Assembly: GCA_016713625.1 (NCBI GenBank)
Contig: JADJOT010000009.1
Location: forward strand, 372,001 to 436,000
Source of the DNA: Candidatus Accumulibacter affinis
GTDB taxonomy: Bacteria > Pseudomonadota > Gammaproteobacteria > Burkholderiales > Rhodocyclaceae
DNA length: 64,000 nucleotides
Direction of reading: 5' to 3'
A program made the position numbers and the translations under genes. The notes below the pieces were generated by a model. That model was not told the DNA's origin. It saw only the letters and a program-made list of their open reading frames with translations, and did not search any database. Below, piece by piece: positions 27,196 through 35,906 of this stretch (the stretch's first letter is position 1; every line of letters starts with the position of its first letter).

Positions 27196-27323
27196 GGCAA
27201 CTCTCTCCTGATGGTCCCTAACCCGGCGGCGAAAGCAAACCTGTCGGTCACTCTCGCAGGCGGATCAGGGTGCGCCGGCGGCGCGCCGGACGAGGACGTC
27301 AGGCGCAGCGCCGGCGATTATTT

Positions 27324-27542
27324 CTACGGCTTGCTGACTTCGTGGCCGATGATGCCGCCGACGGCGGCGCCACCAATGGTTCCCGCTGCACTACCGCCGG
27401 TCAGAACGGCACCGCCAACGGCACCCACTCCGGCGCCGACAGCAGTGTTCTTGCCCTGCGTCGACATCCCTGAACACCCTCCCAGGCCCAGCAGTATCAC
27501 TGCCGTAACCGCACTGAGTGCAAATCCCTGTTTCGTTTTCAT
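27324..27542 (-). CDS. Glycine-zipper lipoprotein
   Basis: The product is 72 residues. A lipoprotein signal (FALSAVTAVILLGLGGCSG, Cys near residue 23) is followed by a glycine zipper with regular G/A spacing (NTAVGAGVGAVGGAVLTGGSAAGTIGGAAVGGIIGHEV). Proteins of this kind (OsmB, SlyB/Rcp type) insert into the outer membrane and often respond to osmotic or envelope stress. It is complete, with TGAGGTAATGCC before the start. Confidence 0.82.
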   Translation of the reverse strand: MKTKQGFALSAVTAVILLGLGGCSGMSTQGKNTAVGAGVGAVGGAVLTGGSAAGTIGGAAVGGIIGHEVSKP

Positions 27543-27604
27543 GGCATTACCTCATTGTCAAACACCGTGATTTCGCTGCTGCGTGCCTGTGCGGGTGCCG
27601 CGGA

Positions 27605-28216
27605 CTACTTGCCTGCGTGCGTCTTGGCCTGCGCCAGACAATCATCCTTGGCAGCGCCGGTCTTGGCGTCGCACTTTTCCTTGGCCACCGCGTACTGCGC
27701 GTCCACCTTGTCTGCCGTGGCGTCCTTGCGGGCCTCGGTCGTCTTGGCGCTGGCCGTGTTGCGCGCATCGACGGTCTTGGCCTGGGCCGTGACGTTCGCA
27801 TCCGTCGTCTTCATCTGCGCCTTGGCGTCGGCTTTGGCGGTCGTCTGCGCGGCCTTGGCTTCCTTCACGCAAACATCCTTCGCGTTGCCGGCCAGGTCGT
27901 CGCATTTTTCATTGGCCACGCCATAGTCGGCCTCCGCTTTGGCGACGCGCGCCTGATAGCGGGTTTTCGGCGTGGGTTTGTAGGTGGCCTCGAGTTCGGC
28001 CGATGCGACCTTCTCAGAGCCCTTGGCCTCGGCGACGCAGATATCCTTGGCGTTCGCGGACAACGAGGCACACGCCAGTTTGGCCGCCTTGTAGTCGGCG
28101 GAGATCTTGTCCTTGCCGACCGTGTAATCGGTCTTCGTCATGCCTTCGGCCATGGCACCGGCACTGAAACCGAGACTGATCGCCAGTGCGATCGCGTTCA
28201 TGCTGATTCTGTTCAT
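27605..28216 (-). CDS. Exported Cys-pair repeat protein, three repeats
   Basis: The product is 203 residues from ATG 28216, with a Sec signal (MNRISMNAIALAISLGFSAGAMA). The mature part has three units of the form YxxAKxxCxxLxGNAKDxCxxEAK: CASLSANAKDIC near residue 50, CDDLAGNAKDVC near 105 and CDAKTGAAKDDC near 182. Each has a Cys pair with nine residues between. An Ala/Lys/Thr-rich spacer (about 120-170) separates units two and three. The paired cysteines suggest disulphides in the periplasm. The neighbouring gene at 28302 encodes a paralogue with two units. No function is known to me. Confidence 0.8.
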   Translation of the reverse strand: MNRISMNAIALAISLGFSAGAMAEGMTKTDYTVGKDKISADYKAAKLACASLSANAKDICVAEAKGSEKVASAELEATYKPTPKTRYQARVAKAEADYGVANEKCDDLAGNAKDVCVKEAKAAQTTAKADAKAQMKTTDANVTAQAKTVDARNTASAKTTEARKDATADKVDAQYAVAKEKCDAKTGAAKDDCLAQAKTHAGK

Positions 28217-28301
28217 TGTTGTTCCTTCATCTGATGGGCTAATTGGAGACTGACGCAGCCGGCCTGGAGATGGTCGGCAGGCGTGCTGCGTCTTTTCTGT
28301 G

Positions 28302-28769
28302 CTACGGAGCGGAGACGACATCGCGGTTTGCAGCTGCAGCATTCCGGCGGGCCTCTGCGGCAACGTTCCGAGCGCTGGCGATGATCGCCTGTGCCGCCAG
28401 CTTGGCCTCTCCTTTGGCGGCAAGGTGCGCGCCTTTGGCTTCGTTGCGGCACACGTCCTTGGCGTCTCCGGAGAGGCTGCCGCACTTTTCCCTGGCCGTT
28501 GCATAGGCGGCGTCGAGTATGGCTGTGTTCAGCTCGTGCTGATGTTTTTCGGAAGGACGGTAGTTTGCTTCCAGTCCCGCCTTGGCGACCTGTCGGCGGC
28601 CCTTGGCTTCCGCCATGCAGACATGCCTGGCGTTACCGACCATCGCCTTGCAGGCGGACTTGTCCGATTTGTACTGATCGGCAATGTCTTCCCTGGCTGT
28701 CTTGTGTTCGGCCTTCGACATGTTGCGGCTGATGTCCCTTGCGGCGCCTGTAACTTCATGCTTGTTCAT
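28302..28769 (-). CDS. Cys-pair repeat protein with CsbD-like N-terminus
   Basis: The product is 155 residues and has no signal peptide. Its first residues (MNKHEVTGAARDISRNM) resemble the CsbD start at 7796 (MNKDQVKGAAKDL). The body has two repeat units like those of the downstream paralogue (CKAMVGNARHVCMAEAKG near residue 40, CGSLSGDAKDVCRNEAKG near 97). The upstream DNA also resembles that of the CsbD gene, including the 16-bp dyad and nine bases after it. This suggests that the 5' end came from a CsbD gene by recombination. It is 85 bp upstream of the exported paralogue and probably in one transcript. Confidence 0.75.
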   Translation of the reverse strand: MNKHEVTGAARDISRNMSKAEHKTAREDIADQYKSDKSACKAMVGNARHVCMAEAKGRRQVAKAGLEANYRPSEKHQHELNTAILDAAYATAREKCGSLSGDAKDVCRNEAKGAHLAAKGEAKLAAQAIIASARNVAAEARRNAAAANRDVVSAP

Positions 28770-28902
28770 TCTTAACTCCTGACTTGTCGGTTTATACCTC
28801 TGATACCAGAGCCAGCGTCAGCCGGTGCTGCCAATCCGGTGCAGCAAACAATCGAGGTTGTGCGTCGATGGGCAAAGCGTAGTGGCAAACGCGGATCGGT
28901 TC

Positions 28903-28918
28903 TGTGCGCCGACCAACA
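28903..28918 (-). promoter_or_regulatory. Repeated 16-bp dyad (site 7)
   Basis: Read towards the gene at 28769 it is TGTTGGTCGGCGCACA followed by GAACCGATC, 133 bp upstream of the start. Confidence 0.6.
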
Positions 28919-29035
28919 TAGTGACTTGCAAAAAACGCCGGTATGCCGATCAGTGGAACAGGACGCCCGGTTCGACTTGGCGCTGCACGCGGTCGTCCGC
29001 AGGCGGCGCCTATCGCCCTCTCGGGGCAGACGCTA

Positions 29036-29051
29036 TGTACGCCAGCAGACA
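29036..29051 (+). promoter_or_regulatory. Repeated 16-bp dyad (site 8) before the Spy-like/sigma factor unit
   Basis: TGTACGCCAGCAGACA followed by GA, on the plus strand, 110 bp upstream of the gene at 29162. Confidence 0.55.
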
Positions 29052-29161
29052 GAATGAATCTCGACAATTGCCTAGCATCTGCGCGTCGGCGAAGCGGGTG
29101 CAAGACAAGACGGTAACCAGGGTCGACAAAATTGTCAGACGCTCAGTAAAGGAAAATCGTC

Positions 29162-29386
29162 ATGATCAACTATCGCCGATCTCCGGAACGTGCCGACAGG
29201 ATGCTGGCACGCATGCAGGAACAGCAGTCGCGCATGACTGCGCATGTCGCTGCCCTCAAGGATTTCTATGCAGTGCTCACGCCTGAACAGAAGAAGACCT
29301 TCGACGACTTCCATGCCGCTCCGCGGGCCGGAATGCGTGCGAAGCCGGCGGCTCGTGCGATGGACAGGAAGTCGCCAGGACCGTGA
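29162..29386 (+). CDS. Short Spy/CpxP-like (LTxxQ) protein
   Basis: The product is 74 residues. The part PERADRMLARMQEQQSRMTAHVAALKDFYAVLTPEQKKTFDDFH matches the second LTxxQ helical hairpin of Spy/CpxP chaperones. There is no signal peptide and no first LTxxQ motif, so it is a truncated or reduced member. AAAGGA lies eight bases before the ATG, so it is probably translated. Its stop overlaps the start of the sigma factor gene (GTGA), which suggests coupling; it may act as a leader for that gene. Confidence 0.62.
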   Translation: MINYRRSPERADRMLARMQEQQSRMTAHVAALKDFYAVLTPEQKKTFDDFHAAPRAGMRAKPAARAMDRKSPGP

Positions 29387-30363
29387 CCATGGCCGTCCCG
29401 GGAAGCTATGACTGGACGTCGGCCGAGCGGACCCTTACCGGGGTCCGCGCTCCGGTGGCGAGCAGACGGAAATCCATGCAGGTGATCGAGGGCAGAGCTT
29501 TGCCGATGACCGCCGCTGTCGGCAGCATTGAAGCGTATATCCTGGCGTCAAGGGGGTTCTCGCTACTGACGCAGGAAGTAGAGTTTGGCCTGGCAAACCG
29601 TTATCGTAACGACAATGACCTCGAGGCGGCGCGACAGTTGATTCTGTCGCACTTGCGGCTGGTGATTTCAGTCGCGCGCGGCTACCTCGGCTATGGCCTG
29701 CCGCACGCCGATCTGATTCAGGAAGGCAATATCGGGCTGATGAAAGCCGTGCAGCGCTTCGACCCGACGCGTGGCGTTCGCCTGGTTTCTTTTGCCATTC
29801 ACCTGATCAAGGCCGAGATTCATGAGTACGTCCTGAAGAACTGGCGAATGCTCAAGGTGGCGACGACGAAGGCGCAACGCAAGCTGTTCTTCAACCTGCG
29901 CAGCATGAAAACCAGCAGCCAGGCGCTCAGTTCGACGCAGACTGCCGAGATCGCCCACCTCCTGAACGTGAAGCCTGAAGAGGTGACCGAGATGGACACA
30001 CGTCTTTCTGGCCACGACCTGGCACTTGAGGGCGACAGCCACAGCGATGATGGTGAGCCGTTTGCCCCAATCGCCTATCTCGCCGACTCTTCGGCTGAAC
30101 CGCTGCAGGTGCTTGAAGCCCGGGCGCTGGCCCGACTCCAGAACGAGGGCATCCAGAGCGCTCTGGCTGGTCTCGATCTGCGCAGTCGTCGCATTATCGA
30201 GGCGCGCTGGCTGATGGACGAAAAACCGGCAACGCTGCACCAGCTGGCAGCGGAGTTCGGCGTATCGGCCGAGCGAATACGCCAGGTTGAAGCGATAGCG
30301 ATGCAGAAGATGCGAGCAACCCTGTCAACGCTGGCAGCCAGGGCCGGCTCGCCGAACCGCTGA
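29383..30363 (+). CDS. RpoH-like sigma-70 family factor
   Basis: The product is up to 326 residues from GTG 29383; ATG 29389 and a later ATG near 29506 (MTAAVGSIEAYI, the usual RpoH beginning) are alternatives. Sigma region 2 is clear: LRLVISVARGYLGYGLPHADLIQEGNIGLMKAVQRFDPTRGVRLVSFAIHLIKAEIHEYVLKNWRMLKVATTKAQRKLFFNLR, which includes an RpoH-box-like segment. Region 4 is at the C-terminus (LHQLAAEFGVSAERIRQVEAIAMQKMRATL). It directs RNA polymerase to a subset of promoters, probably heat or envelope stress. The first 35-40 residues have no family counterpart. It is divergent from typical RpoH and most likely a second, specialised copy. It is coupled to the Spy-like gene and lies behind a dyad site. 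Confidence 0.85.
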   Translation: MTMAVPGSYDWTSAERTLTGVRAPVASRRKSMQVIEGRALPMTAAVGSIEAYILASRGFSLLTQEVEFGLANRYRNDNDLEAARQLILSHLRLVISVARGYLGYGLPHADLIQEGNIGLMKAVQRFDPTRGVRLVSFAIHLIKAEIHEYVLKNWRMLKVATTKAQRKLFFNLRSMKTSSQALSSTQTAEIAHLLNVKPEEVTEMDTRLSGHDLALEGDSHSDDGEPFAPIAYLADSSAEPLQVLEARALARLQNEGIQSALAGLDLRSRRIIEARWLMDEKPATLHQLAAEFGVSAERIRQVEAIAMQKMRATLSTLAARAGSPNR

Positions 30364-30414
30364 TGGGGGCAGCACAGCGCGCTGCTGCCTGTCAGTTGTC
30401 ACGGGGCGCCGAAG

Positions 30415-31774
30415 GTGATCGATCATTACAATATTGTGGGGCCGGTGAAGGCTGCGCTTGAGTTCGACATGCGTGGACTGGCTGTGCAACTCGGCCGGCA
30501 AGGAATCCATGTCCATGCCTTGTCGCCAGGGCCGATCCTGAGCCCTGCCGCATCTGGTATCAATCATTTTGACGAATTTCTGGAGCAGGTCGCACAGCAT
30601 TCTCCACAACAGTATCTGATCAGCATCGCTGCCGCGGCCCTGCTGATGACGGGCTGCGCCTCGATGGCACCGCCCTACGAGGTGCCGGCCTTGCCGGTGT
30701 CACCCGTCTATGCGTCCGTTACCACCCAGGATGGTGCCAATGCGGCGGCCATCGGCTGGCGTGATTATTTCACCGACCCGCAACTGCAGTCCCTGATCAG
30801 CCTGGCGCTGGACAACAATCGTGATCTGCGCAGTGCCGTGCTGCGCGTCGAGGAAGCGCATGCCGCCTACGGTATCCAGCGGGCGGACCTGTTCCCCAGC
30901 ATTGGCGCACAAGCCAGAGAAGAGCGCTCGCGAACACCGGCCAGAATGAGCCTCACCGGCAGGCCGCTGGTCGCCAGCCAGTATCAGGTTGGAGTGGGCC
31001 TGGCGAGCTGGGAGATCGATTTCTGGGGGCGCCTACGCAGCCTGGACGAGGCGGCGCTGGAAACCTATCTGGCTACCGACGCTGCAAGCCGTGCGGCCAG
31101 CATCGGGCTGGTGGCACAGGTTGCCAATAGCCATCTCGCGTTACGCGGACTGGACGAGCGTATTGCACTGGCGCGCCAGACCATCGCCAGCCGCGAAGAG
31201 AGTTTTCGCATTTTCACCCGCCGCGTCGAGGTTGGCTCGACCTCGCTTTCCGCGCATTGCGTTGCTCGGCTCGTTGGGCACAGCAAGTGTCGAACTCAAT
31301 GACCTGTTCGCCTCCGGCAGCCTCGCCTGGCTATTTTCGCCGAGCATTTCGCTGCCGATCTTCGACGGTGGGCGCAGGAAAAACAACCTGAGCCTGGCTG
31401 AAACGCGTCGCGATCTGGCCGTGACCCAATATGAGAAAACCGTGCAGCTTGCCTTCCGTGACGTATCCGATGCGCTTTCGGCACGTGTCTGGCTAAGGCA
31501 ACAGGTCGCGATTGCCCGCACAGCGCTGACGACGCAGGCGGAGCGCGCACGGCTTTCGCAACTGCGCTTCAACAACGGCGCCGCGGCTTTTCTGGACGTA
31601 CTTGATGCTCAGCGCGACCTGCTCGACGCCGAACAACAGCTCGTGCAGACGCGGCGCGAACTGCTGAGCAGCCAGGTCAGCCTGTATGCCGCTCTCGGCG
31701 GCGGCGCGCTGGATTTCGATTCGCCACCCGCAGCCGACAAGTTTAAACCCACAGCAGCCACGAGCGCCCCATGA
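30415..31774 (+). pseudogene. FabI fragment fused to a deleted NodT/OprM-type outer-membrane efflux factor
   Basis: Residues 1-64 of the frame are a piece of an enoyl-ACP reductase (NIVGPVKAALEFDMRGLAVQL, IHVHALSPGPI, ASGINHFDEFLEQ) with no start or NAD-binding half. It then joins directly to the lipoprotein signal of an outer membrane factor that has lost its Met (LISIAAAALLMTGCASMAPPYEVPALP). The factor reads well to RRVEVGSTS near 31245 and then jumps, with a frame change, to FPRIALLGSLGTASVELNDLFASGS. About 120 residues that should lie between are missing. The second part runs to 31774 (QRDLLDAEQQLVQTRRELLSSQVSLYAALGGG). The gene is inactive by two deletions. Confidence 0.82.
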
Positions 31775-32411
31775 ACACTACCGTCACCCCACCGGTCATC
31801 ACGCCGCTTCCCCCGCCGCCTTCAGTAACGGTCACGGTAAAAAATGCCTGATTCCACCCCTCATCGTCACCGTCCTCGCGGCGGGCGCCCTGCTGGCCTG
31901 GCAAATGCTGCGCTCCAAGGGGCCAGGCGAAGGGTTCGTGAGCAGCGATGGCCGCATTGAGGCCACTGAAATCGATGTCTCAAGCAAGTTCAGCGGACGC
32001 GTGCAGGACATCCTGGTCGCCGATGGCGACTTCGTCACGGCGGGCCAGACGCTGGCGCATATGCAAGTGCACACCCTCGACGATGTCTTCATGACCTTCT
32101 TCGTGCCCGAAACCGTTGCCGGCCAACTGGCGCTGGGCAGCGACGTTCATATCATCCTCGACGCCGCGCCGCAGTACGTGATCCCGGCCAAGGTCTCGTT
32201 CGTCGCCAGTACCGCGCAGTTCACACCGAAGACGGTCGAAACGGCCAGCGAGCGGCAAAAGCTGATGTTCCGCTTCAAGGCGCAGATCGGCCGCGACCTG
32301 CTGCAAAAGAACCTGACCCAGATCAAGACCGGACTGCCCGGAATCGCCTGGATCAAGCTCGACGGCCAGGCCCCGTGGCCCGCTGAACTGGCGGTCAAGG
32401 TTCCGCAATGA
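31771..32411 (+). pseudogene. HlyD/YhiI-type membrane-fusion protein with the hairpin deleted
   Basis: The ATG at 31771 overlaps the preceding stop but leads after 27 codons to a stop; the main frame from about 31840 reads KKCLIPPLIVTVLAAGALLAWQ (membrane helix), then EGFVSSDGRIEATEIDVSSKFSGRVQDILVADGDFVTAGQTLAHMQV. The next residues, HTLDDVFMTFFVPETVAGQLALGSDVHI, belong to the far side of the molecule, so the whole alpha-helical hairpin (about 130 residues) is missing without frame loss. The C-terminal barrel is complete (VSFVASTAQFTPKTVETASERQKLMFRFKAQI). It could not bridge to an outer membrane channel. Confidence 0.82.
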
Positions 32412-33503
32412 GCACAGGCAGTAAGCTGGCGGCCAGCGGCGTGGGGCCCGGTGGTCCGGCTTGACGGTGTCAACCTGCGCTTTGGCAAGACGATCGCGCT
32501 CGACGACATCACGCTGGCGATCCCGGCCAGTTGCATGGTCGGCCTGATCGGTCCCGACGGCGTCGGCAAGTCGAGCTTGCTGGCACTGATTTCCGGCGCG
32601 CGCAAGCTGCAGCAGGGGGCCTTGCAGGTGCTGGCCGGCGACATGGCGAGCAAGCGCCACCGCGACAGCGTTTGCCCGCGCATCGCCTACATGCCCCAGG
32701 GTCTGGGACGCAACCTCTACCCGACGCTGTCGGTCGAGGAGAACCTGCAGTTCTTCGGCCGCCTGTTCGGCCACAACGCCGACGAGCGCCGGCAGCGCAT
32801 CGACGAACCGACCTCGGGCGTCGACCTGATCGCGCGCGACATGTTCTGGCAGTTGATGATCGACCTCTCGCGCCACGAGCAGGTGACAATCTTCATCTCG
32901 ACCCACTTCATGAACGAGGCTGCGCGCTGTGACCGCATTTCGCTGATGCATGCCGGCCGGGTACTGGTCAGCGATAGTCCGGCCGAACTGGTACGCCAGC
33001 GCGGCACGCAAACCCTGGAACAGGCTTTCATTTCGCATCTCGAGGAAGCCTCGGTTAGCAGCGAAAAAGTCGCTGCGCCCGCCCCCGTGGCAGCGCCGCC
33101 ACCCGCCCGGCCCCGCTCCATCGCCCCGCGCTGGGGCTTCGATCCGGGCCGCGCCTTCAGCTACACCCTGCGCGAAACGCTTGAACTGCGGCGCGACCTG
33201 GTGCGCGAGACGCTGGCGCTACTGGGCTCGGCGATCCTGATGTTCATCATCGGCTATGGCATCAACCCGGACGTCAAGAGCCTGCCGGCCATGGTGCCGG
33301 CAGTGATCCCGATGCTGCTGATGATGATTCCGGCGATGCTCGCGGCGCTGTCGGTGGTGCGTGAGAAGGAACTGGGGTCGATCGTCAACCTTTACGTCAC
33401 CCCGGTGACGCGCAGCGAATTCCTGCTCGGCAAGCAGTTGCCCTACATCGCGCTGGCGATGGTCAATTTCCTGCTGCTGGCGCTAATTATGCATTATGCC
33501 TGA
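32408..33503 (+). pseudogene. RbbA/YbhF-type ABC transporter with one ATPase half deleted
   Basis: The ATG at 32408 is frameshifted near 32460; the main frame then reads VNLRFGKTIALDDITLAIPASC and Walker A GPDGVGKSS of the first ATPase. At GHNADERRQRIDEPTSGVDLIARDMFW it passes directly into the Walker B region of the second ATPase: signature and Walker B of the first and the Walker A half of the second, about 300 residues, are gone in frame. The permease half begins normally (FSYTLRETLELRRDLVRETLALLGSAILMFIIGYG) and stops early at LLALIMHYA. Full-length relatives exceed 900 residues. Confidence 0.83.
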
Positions 33504-33679
33504 ACGCCAGGATCGGCGCCAATTTGCAACCCCTCCCGACATCCCCTTATCAGCGGAGGAGCCCCCCTGCACCCCCTGACCAGGAGCGCTGGGGGGGTTA
33601 AGCAACGGCCCGTTTGATCACCGCAGGCAATTCCATTCGCCATGATCATTGGGCGATTGGACGTCGGAGATCTGAGCTT

Positions 33680-34585
33680 ATGATCAGCAGCAAGAACGTA
33701 TTCCGCCTGGGCATCAAGGAACTTTGGAGTCTGCTGCGTGACCCGATGATGCTGGTGCTGATCGCCTGGACCTTCACCGTGGCAATCTACGTCGCTGCCA
33801 CGGCCATGCCCGACAGTTTGCACAATGCGCCGATCGCGATTGTCGATGAGGACGGATCGCCGCTTGCGGCACGCATCGTGTCCAGCTTCTACCCACCGCA
33901 TTTCAAGATGCCCAGCATGGTTTCGCTGGCTGAGGTGGATGCTGGCATGGACCGCGGTGACTACACCTTTGCACTCGACATTCCGCCGAACTTCCAGAGC
34001 GACGTGCTGGCCGGGCGCACCCCGGCAAGTCAGCTCAATATCGACGCCACGCGCATGGGCCAGGCCTTCACCGGCAACGCCTACATCCAGCAGATGGTTG
34101 CCAGCGAGGTCAATGAATTCATCCAGCGTTGTCGCAGTTCGGCAGTGCCACCGGTCGATCTGGCGCTACGCATGCGCTTTAACCCCAATCTCGAGCAGGC
34201 GTGGTTCGGCTCGCTGATGGAAATCATCAACAACGTGACCATGCTGTCGATCATCCTGACGGGGGCGGCGCTGATCCGCGAACGCGAGCATGGCGCCATC
34301 GAACACTTGGTGGTGATGCCCCTAACGCCGGCCGAAATCATGCTGGCCAAGGTCTGGTCGATGGGGCTGGTGGTCCTGCTGGCGGCTCTGGTGGCGCTGT
34401 TCATGCTGGCTGCTGCGCTGCACCTGTTCGCCACCACCTCGATGGGAATTTTCCTGGCGACGCTGGCCCGCTCGATGCCACAGTTCGGCATGCTGCTGGT
34501 CCTGGTGTTGTTGCCACTGCAAATGCTATCGGGCGGCAGTACCCTCTACGAGAGTATGCCGCAACTGGTGCAGGACATCACTTGA
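33680..34585 (+). pseudogene. ABC-2 type permease (YhhJ/YbhS type), C-terminally truncated
   Basis: The product is 301 residues from ATG 33680. It has the usual N-terminal helix (PMMLVLIAWTFTVAIYVAA), the large periplasmic domain (PIAIVDEDGSPLAARIVSSF, DYTFALDIPPNFQSDVLAG) and helices in MEIINNVTMLSIILTGAALIREREHGAIEHLVVMPLTPAEIMLAKVWSMG. A segment after VVLLAALVALF appears shortened and the protein ends abruptly at SMPQLVQDIT, where relatives continue for about 70 residues with two more helices. It is the fourth gene of the decaying efflux operon and its product is probably not functional. Confidence 0.78.
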
Positions 34586-34675
34586 CGACGGCCATGGCGA
34601 GCGATCGGGCCGAGGCCTGGCCTGCAATCGGCAACAGCAGCGCACCGGCAACGCTGACCACTGCACGCCTGCTCC

Positions 34676-35281
34676 TCAATCAAGCTCCACCAGGATCTCG
34701 TTGCGTCGCCAGAACCACGGCGTCCAGGGTGGATCATAGCGTGCCCACATGGCCTCACCATGCCAACGCAGGCCGGCCTGTTCGAGGGCGTCCTGCAGCT
34801 TCTTCAGGTGCTCTTCATAGCGACTCTGTGACCAGCTGCCCGAGTAGCGCAGGACGGCAACCGTTCGCGCCGGAATGGTCCGCAGCAGCACGCGCGCGTC
34901 GTTGGGCTCCGGCAACGTTTCCAGTGTCCATTCGCTCGGCATCGCGAACTGAATGGCGTAACCGCCGGCACGGGCACTCTGCGCCACTGGCGCGGTCATC
35001 GCAATCCTCACCGGGCTTTGCGCGACGGGAGCGGTCATCTCGATTTTTCGCGCCCCCTTGTTTCCTCCGAAGATGTACCCCGCGAGGATGCGAAAACCCT
35101 GGTTCCCCGCTTCTTCGGCCGCGGCAGCGACGACGGTCTCGGCTACCAGGTAAGGCTCATAGCGACGCACCTCAAACGCTTCTCCAGTACGGACAACGGT
35201 ATAGCGGGGTTCGTCAATGGCCATGACGGGATTCCCGACGACCAACAGCAGGCAGAAAACGAGCATCTGGAATCGAGTCAT
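34676..35281 (-). CDS. SOUL-family heme-binding-like protein, exported
   Basis: The product is 201 residues. A signal peptide (MTRFQMLVFCLLLVVGNPVMA) is followed by the SOUL fold: EPRYTVVRTGEAFEVRRYEPYLVAETVV, FRILAGYIFGGNKGARKIEMTAPVAQ, YAIQFAMPSEWTLETLPEPND, RTVAVLRYSGSWSQSRYEEHLKKL, ARYDPPWTPWFWRRNEILVEL. All conserved blocks of the family are present. SOUL proteins can bind heme or tetrapyrroles; bacterial roles are poorly known. There is an internal near-duplication (IEMTAPVAQSPVRIAMTAPVAQS). It is divergent from the PRC-barrel gene; the dyad at 35353 lies between them. Confidence 0.88.
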   Translation of the reverse strand: MTRFQMLVFCLLLVVGNPVMAIDEPRYTVVRTGEAFEVRRYEPYLVAETVVAAAAEEAGNQGFRILAGYIFGGNKGARKIEMTAPVAQSPVRIAMTAPVAQSARAGGYAIQFAMPSEWTLETLPEPNDARVLLRTIPARTVAVLRYSGSWSQSRYEEHLKKLQDALEQAGLRWHGEAMWARYDPPWTPWFWRRNEILVELD

Positions 35282-35352
35282 TGAGGTTCCCGGTGAAATT
35301 GAGATGATCGGGTGACTGGCTGCGCCGGTCCGCTAGACCGCGTTCCGGCACC

Positions 35353-35368
35353 TGTGCGCCACCGTACA
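35353..35368 (+). promoter_or_regulatory. Repeated 16-bp dyad (site 9)
   Basis: TGTGCGCCACCGTACA followed by GA, on the plus strand, 106 bp upstream of the PRC-barrel gene and 71 bp from the divergent SOUL gene. Confidence 0.65.
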
Positions 35369-35474
35369 GACTGCGGCGGACCGGGCGCCTAGTGTGTCGG
35401 GACCGGGCGGCAGACACCTGACATCTGGTATGTTGTCCCGGGCAACTATCGAAACAAATCATCAGGAGATGACT

Positions 35475-35906
35475 ATGAACTACGAAGATCGTGATACTTA
35501 TGGCATTTACAAGGCGCAGCGCGGCGGCGAACCCGGACCCGATTTGCGGCGCGGCCCCGGGCCGGAGATGATGGGTGCCGACACCCTGATTGGCAACGAC
35601 GTCTACAACCAAAAAGACGAAGATATCGGTGATATCAAGGAAATCATGCTGGACCTGCGCAACGGTACCGTGGCTTATGCGGTGCTCTCCTTTGGCGGCT
35701 TCCTTGGTATGCACGAGAAGCTCTTCGCCGTGCCGTGGCACGCTTTGACCCTCGATACGCGGAACAAGCGCTTCGTGTTGAACGTGGAGAAGGCTCGCCT
35801 CGAACATGCGCCGGGCTTCGATAAGGAGAAATGGCCGGACATGGCAGACCAGGCCTGGGCCCAGGAGATCCACTCGTACTATGGGACCAAGCCGTATTCG
35901 GACTAA
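35475..35906 (+). CDS. PRC-barrel domain protein
   Basis: The product is 143 residues from ATG 35475, with AGGAG six bases upstream. The PRC-barrel spans about residues 34-100 (MGADTLIGNDVYNQKDEDIGDIKEIMLDLRNGTVAYAVLSFGGFLGMHEKLFAVPWHALTLD) and the tail ends DQAWAQEIHSYYGTKPYSD, as in the stress-linked PRC-barrel family common in proteobacteria. It is cytoplasmic. The first 33 residues are Gly/Arg/Pro rich and disordered. It is single, behind a copy of the dyad. Confidence 0.88.
   Translation: MNYEDRDTYGIYKAQRGGEPGPDLRRGPGPEMMGADTLIGNDVYNQKDEDIGDIKEIMLDLRNGTVAYAVLSFGGFLGMHEKLFAVPWHALTLDTRNKRFVLNVEKARLEHAPGFDKEKWPDMADQAWAQEIHSYYGTKPYSD

Larger units (their letters stand above)
28770..29161. 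other. Divergent intergenic region with two dyad sites
   Basis: No gene is seen in these 392 bp. The region holds two copies of the 16-bp dyad, one facing the Cys-pair gene (28903-28918) and one facing the Spy-like gene (29036-29051). Confidence 0.6.

Noticed and set aside
33504..33679. A gene between the two efflux permease fragments
   Set aside because: The 176 bp contain no start with a ribosome site and no known motif; they look like scar DNA.
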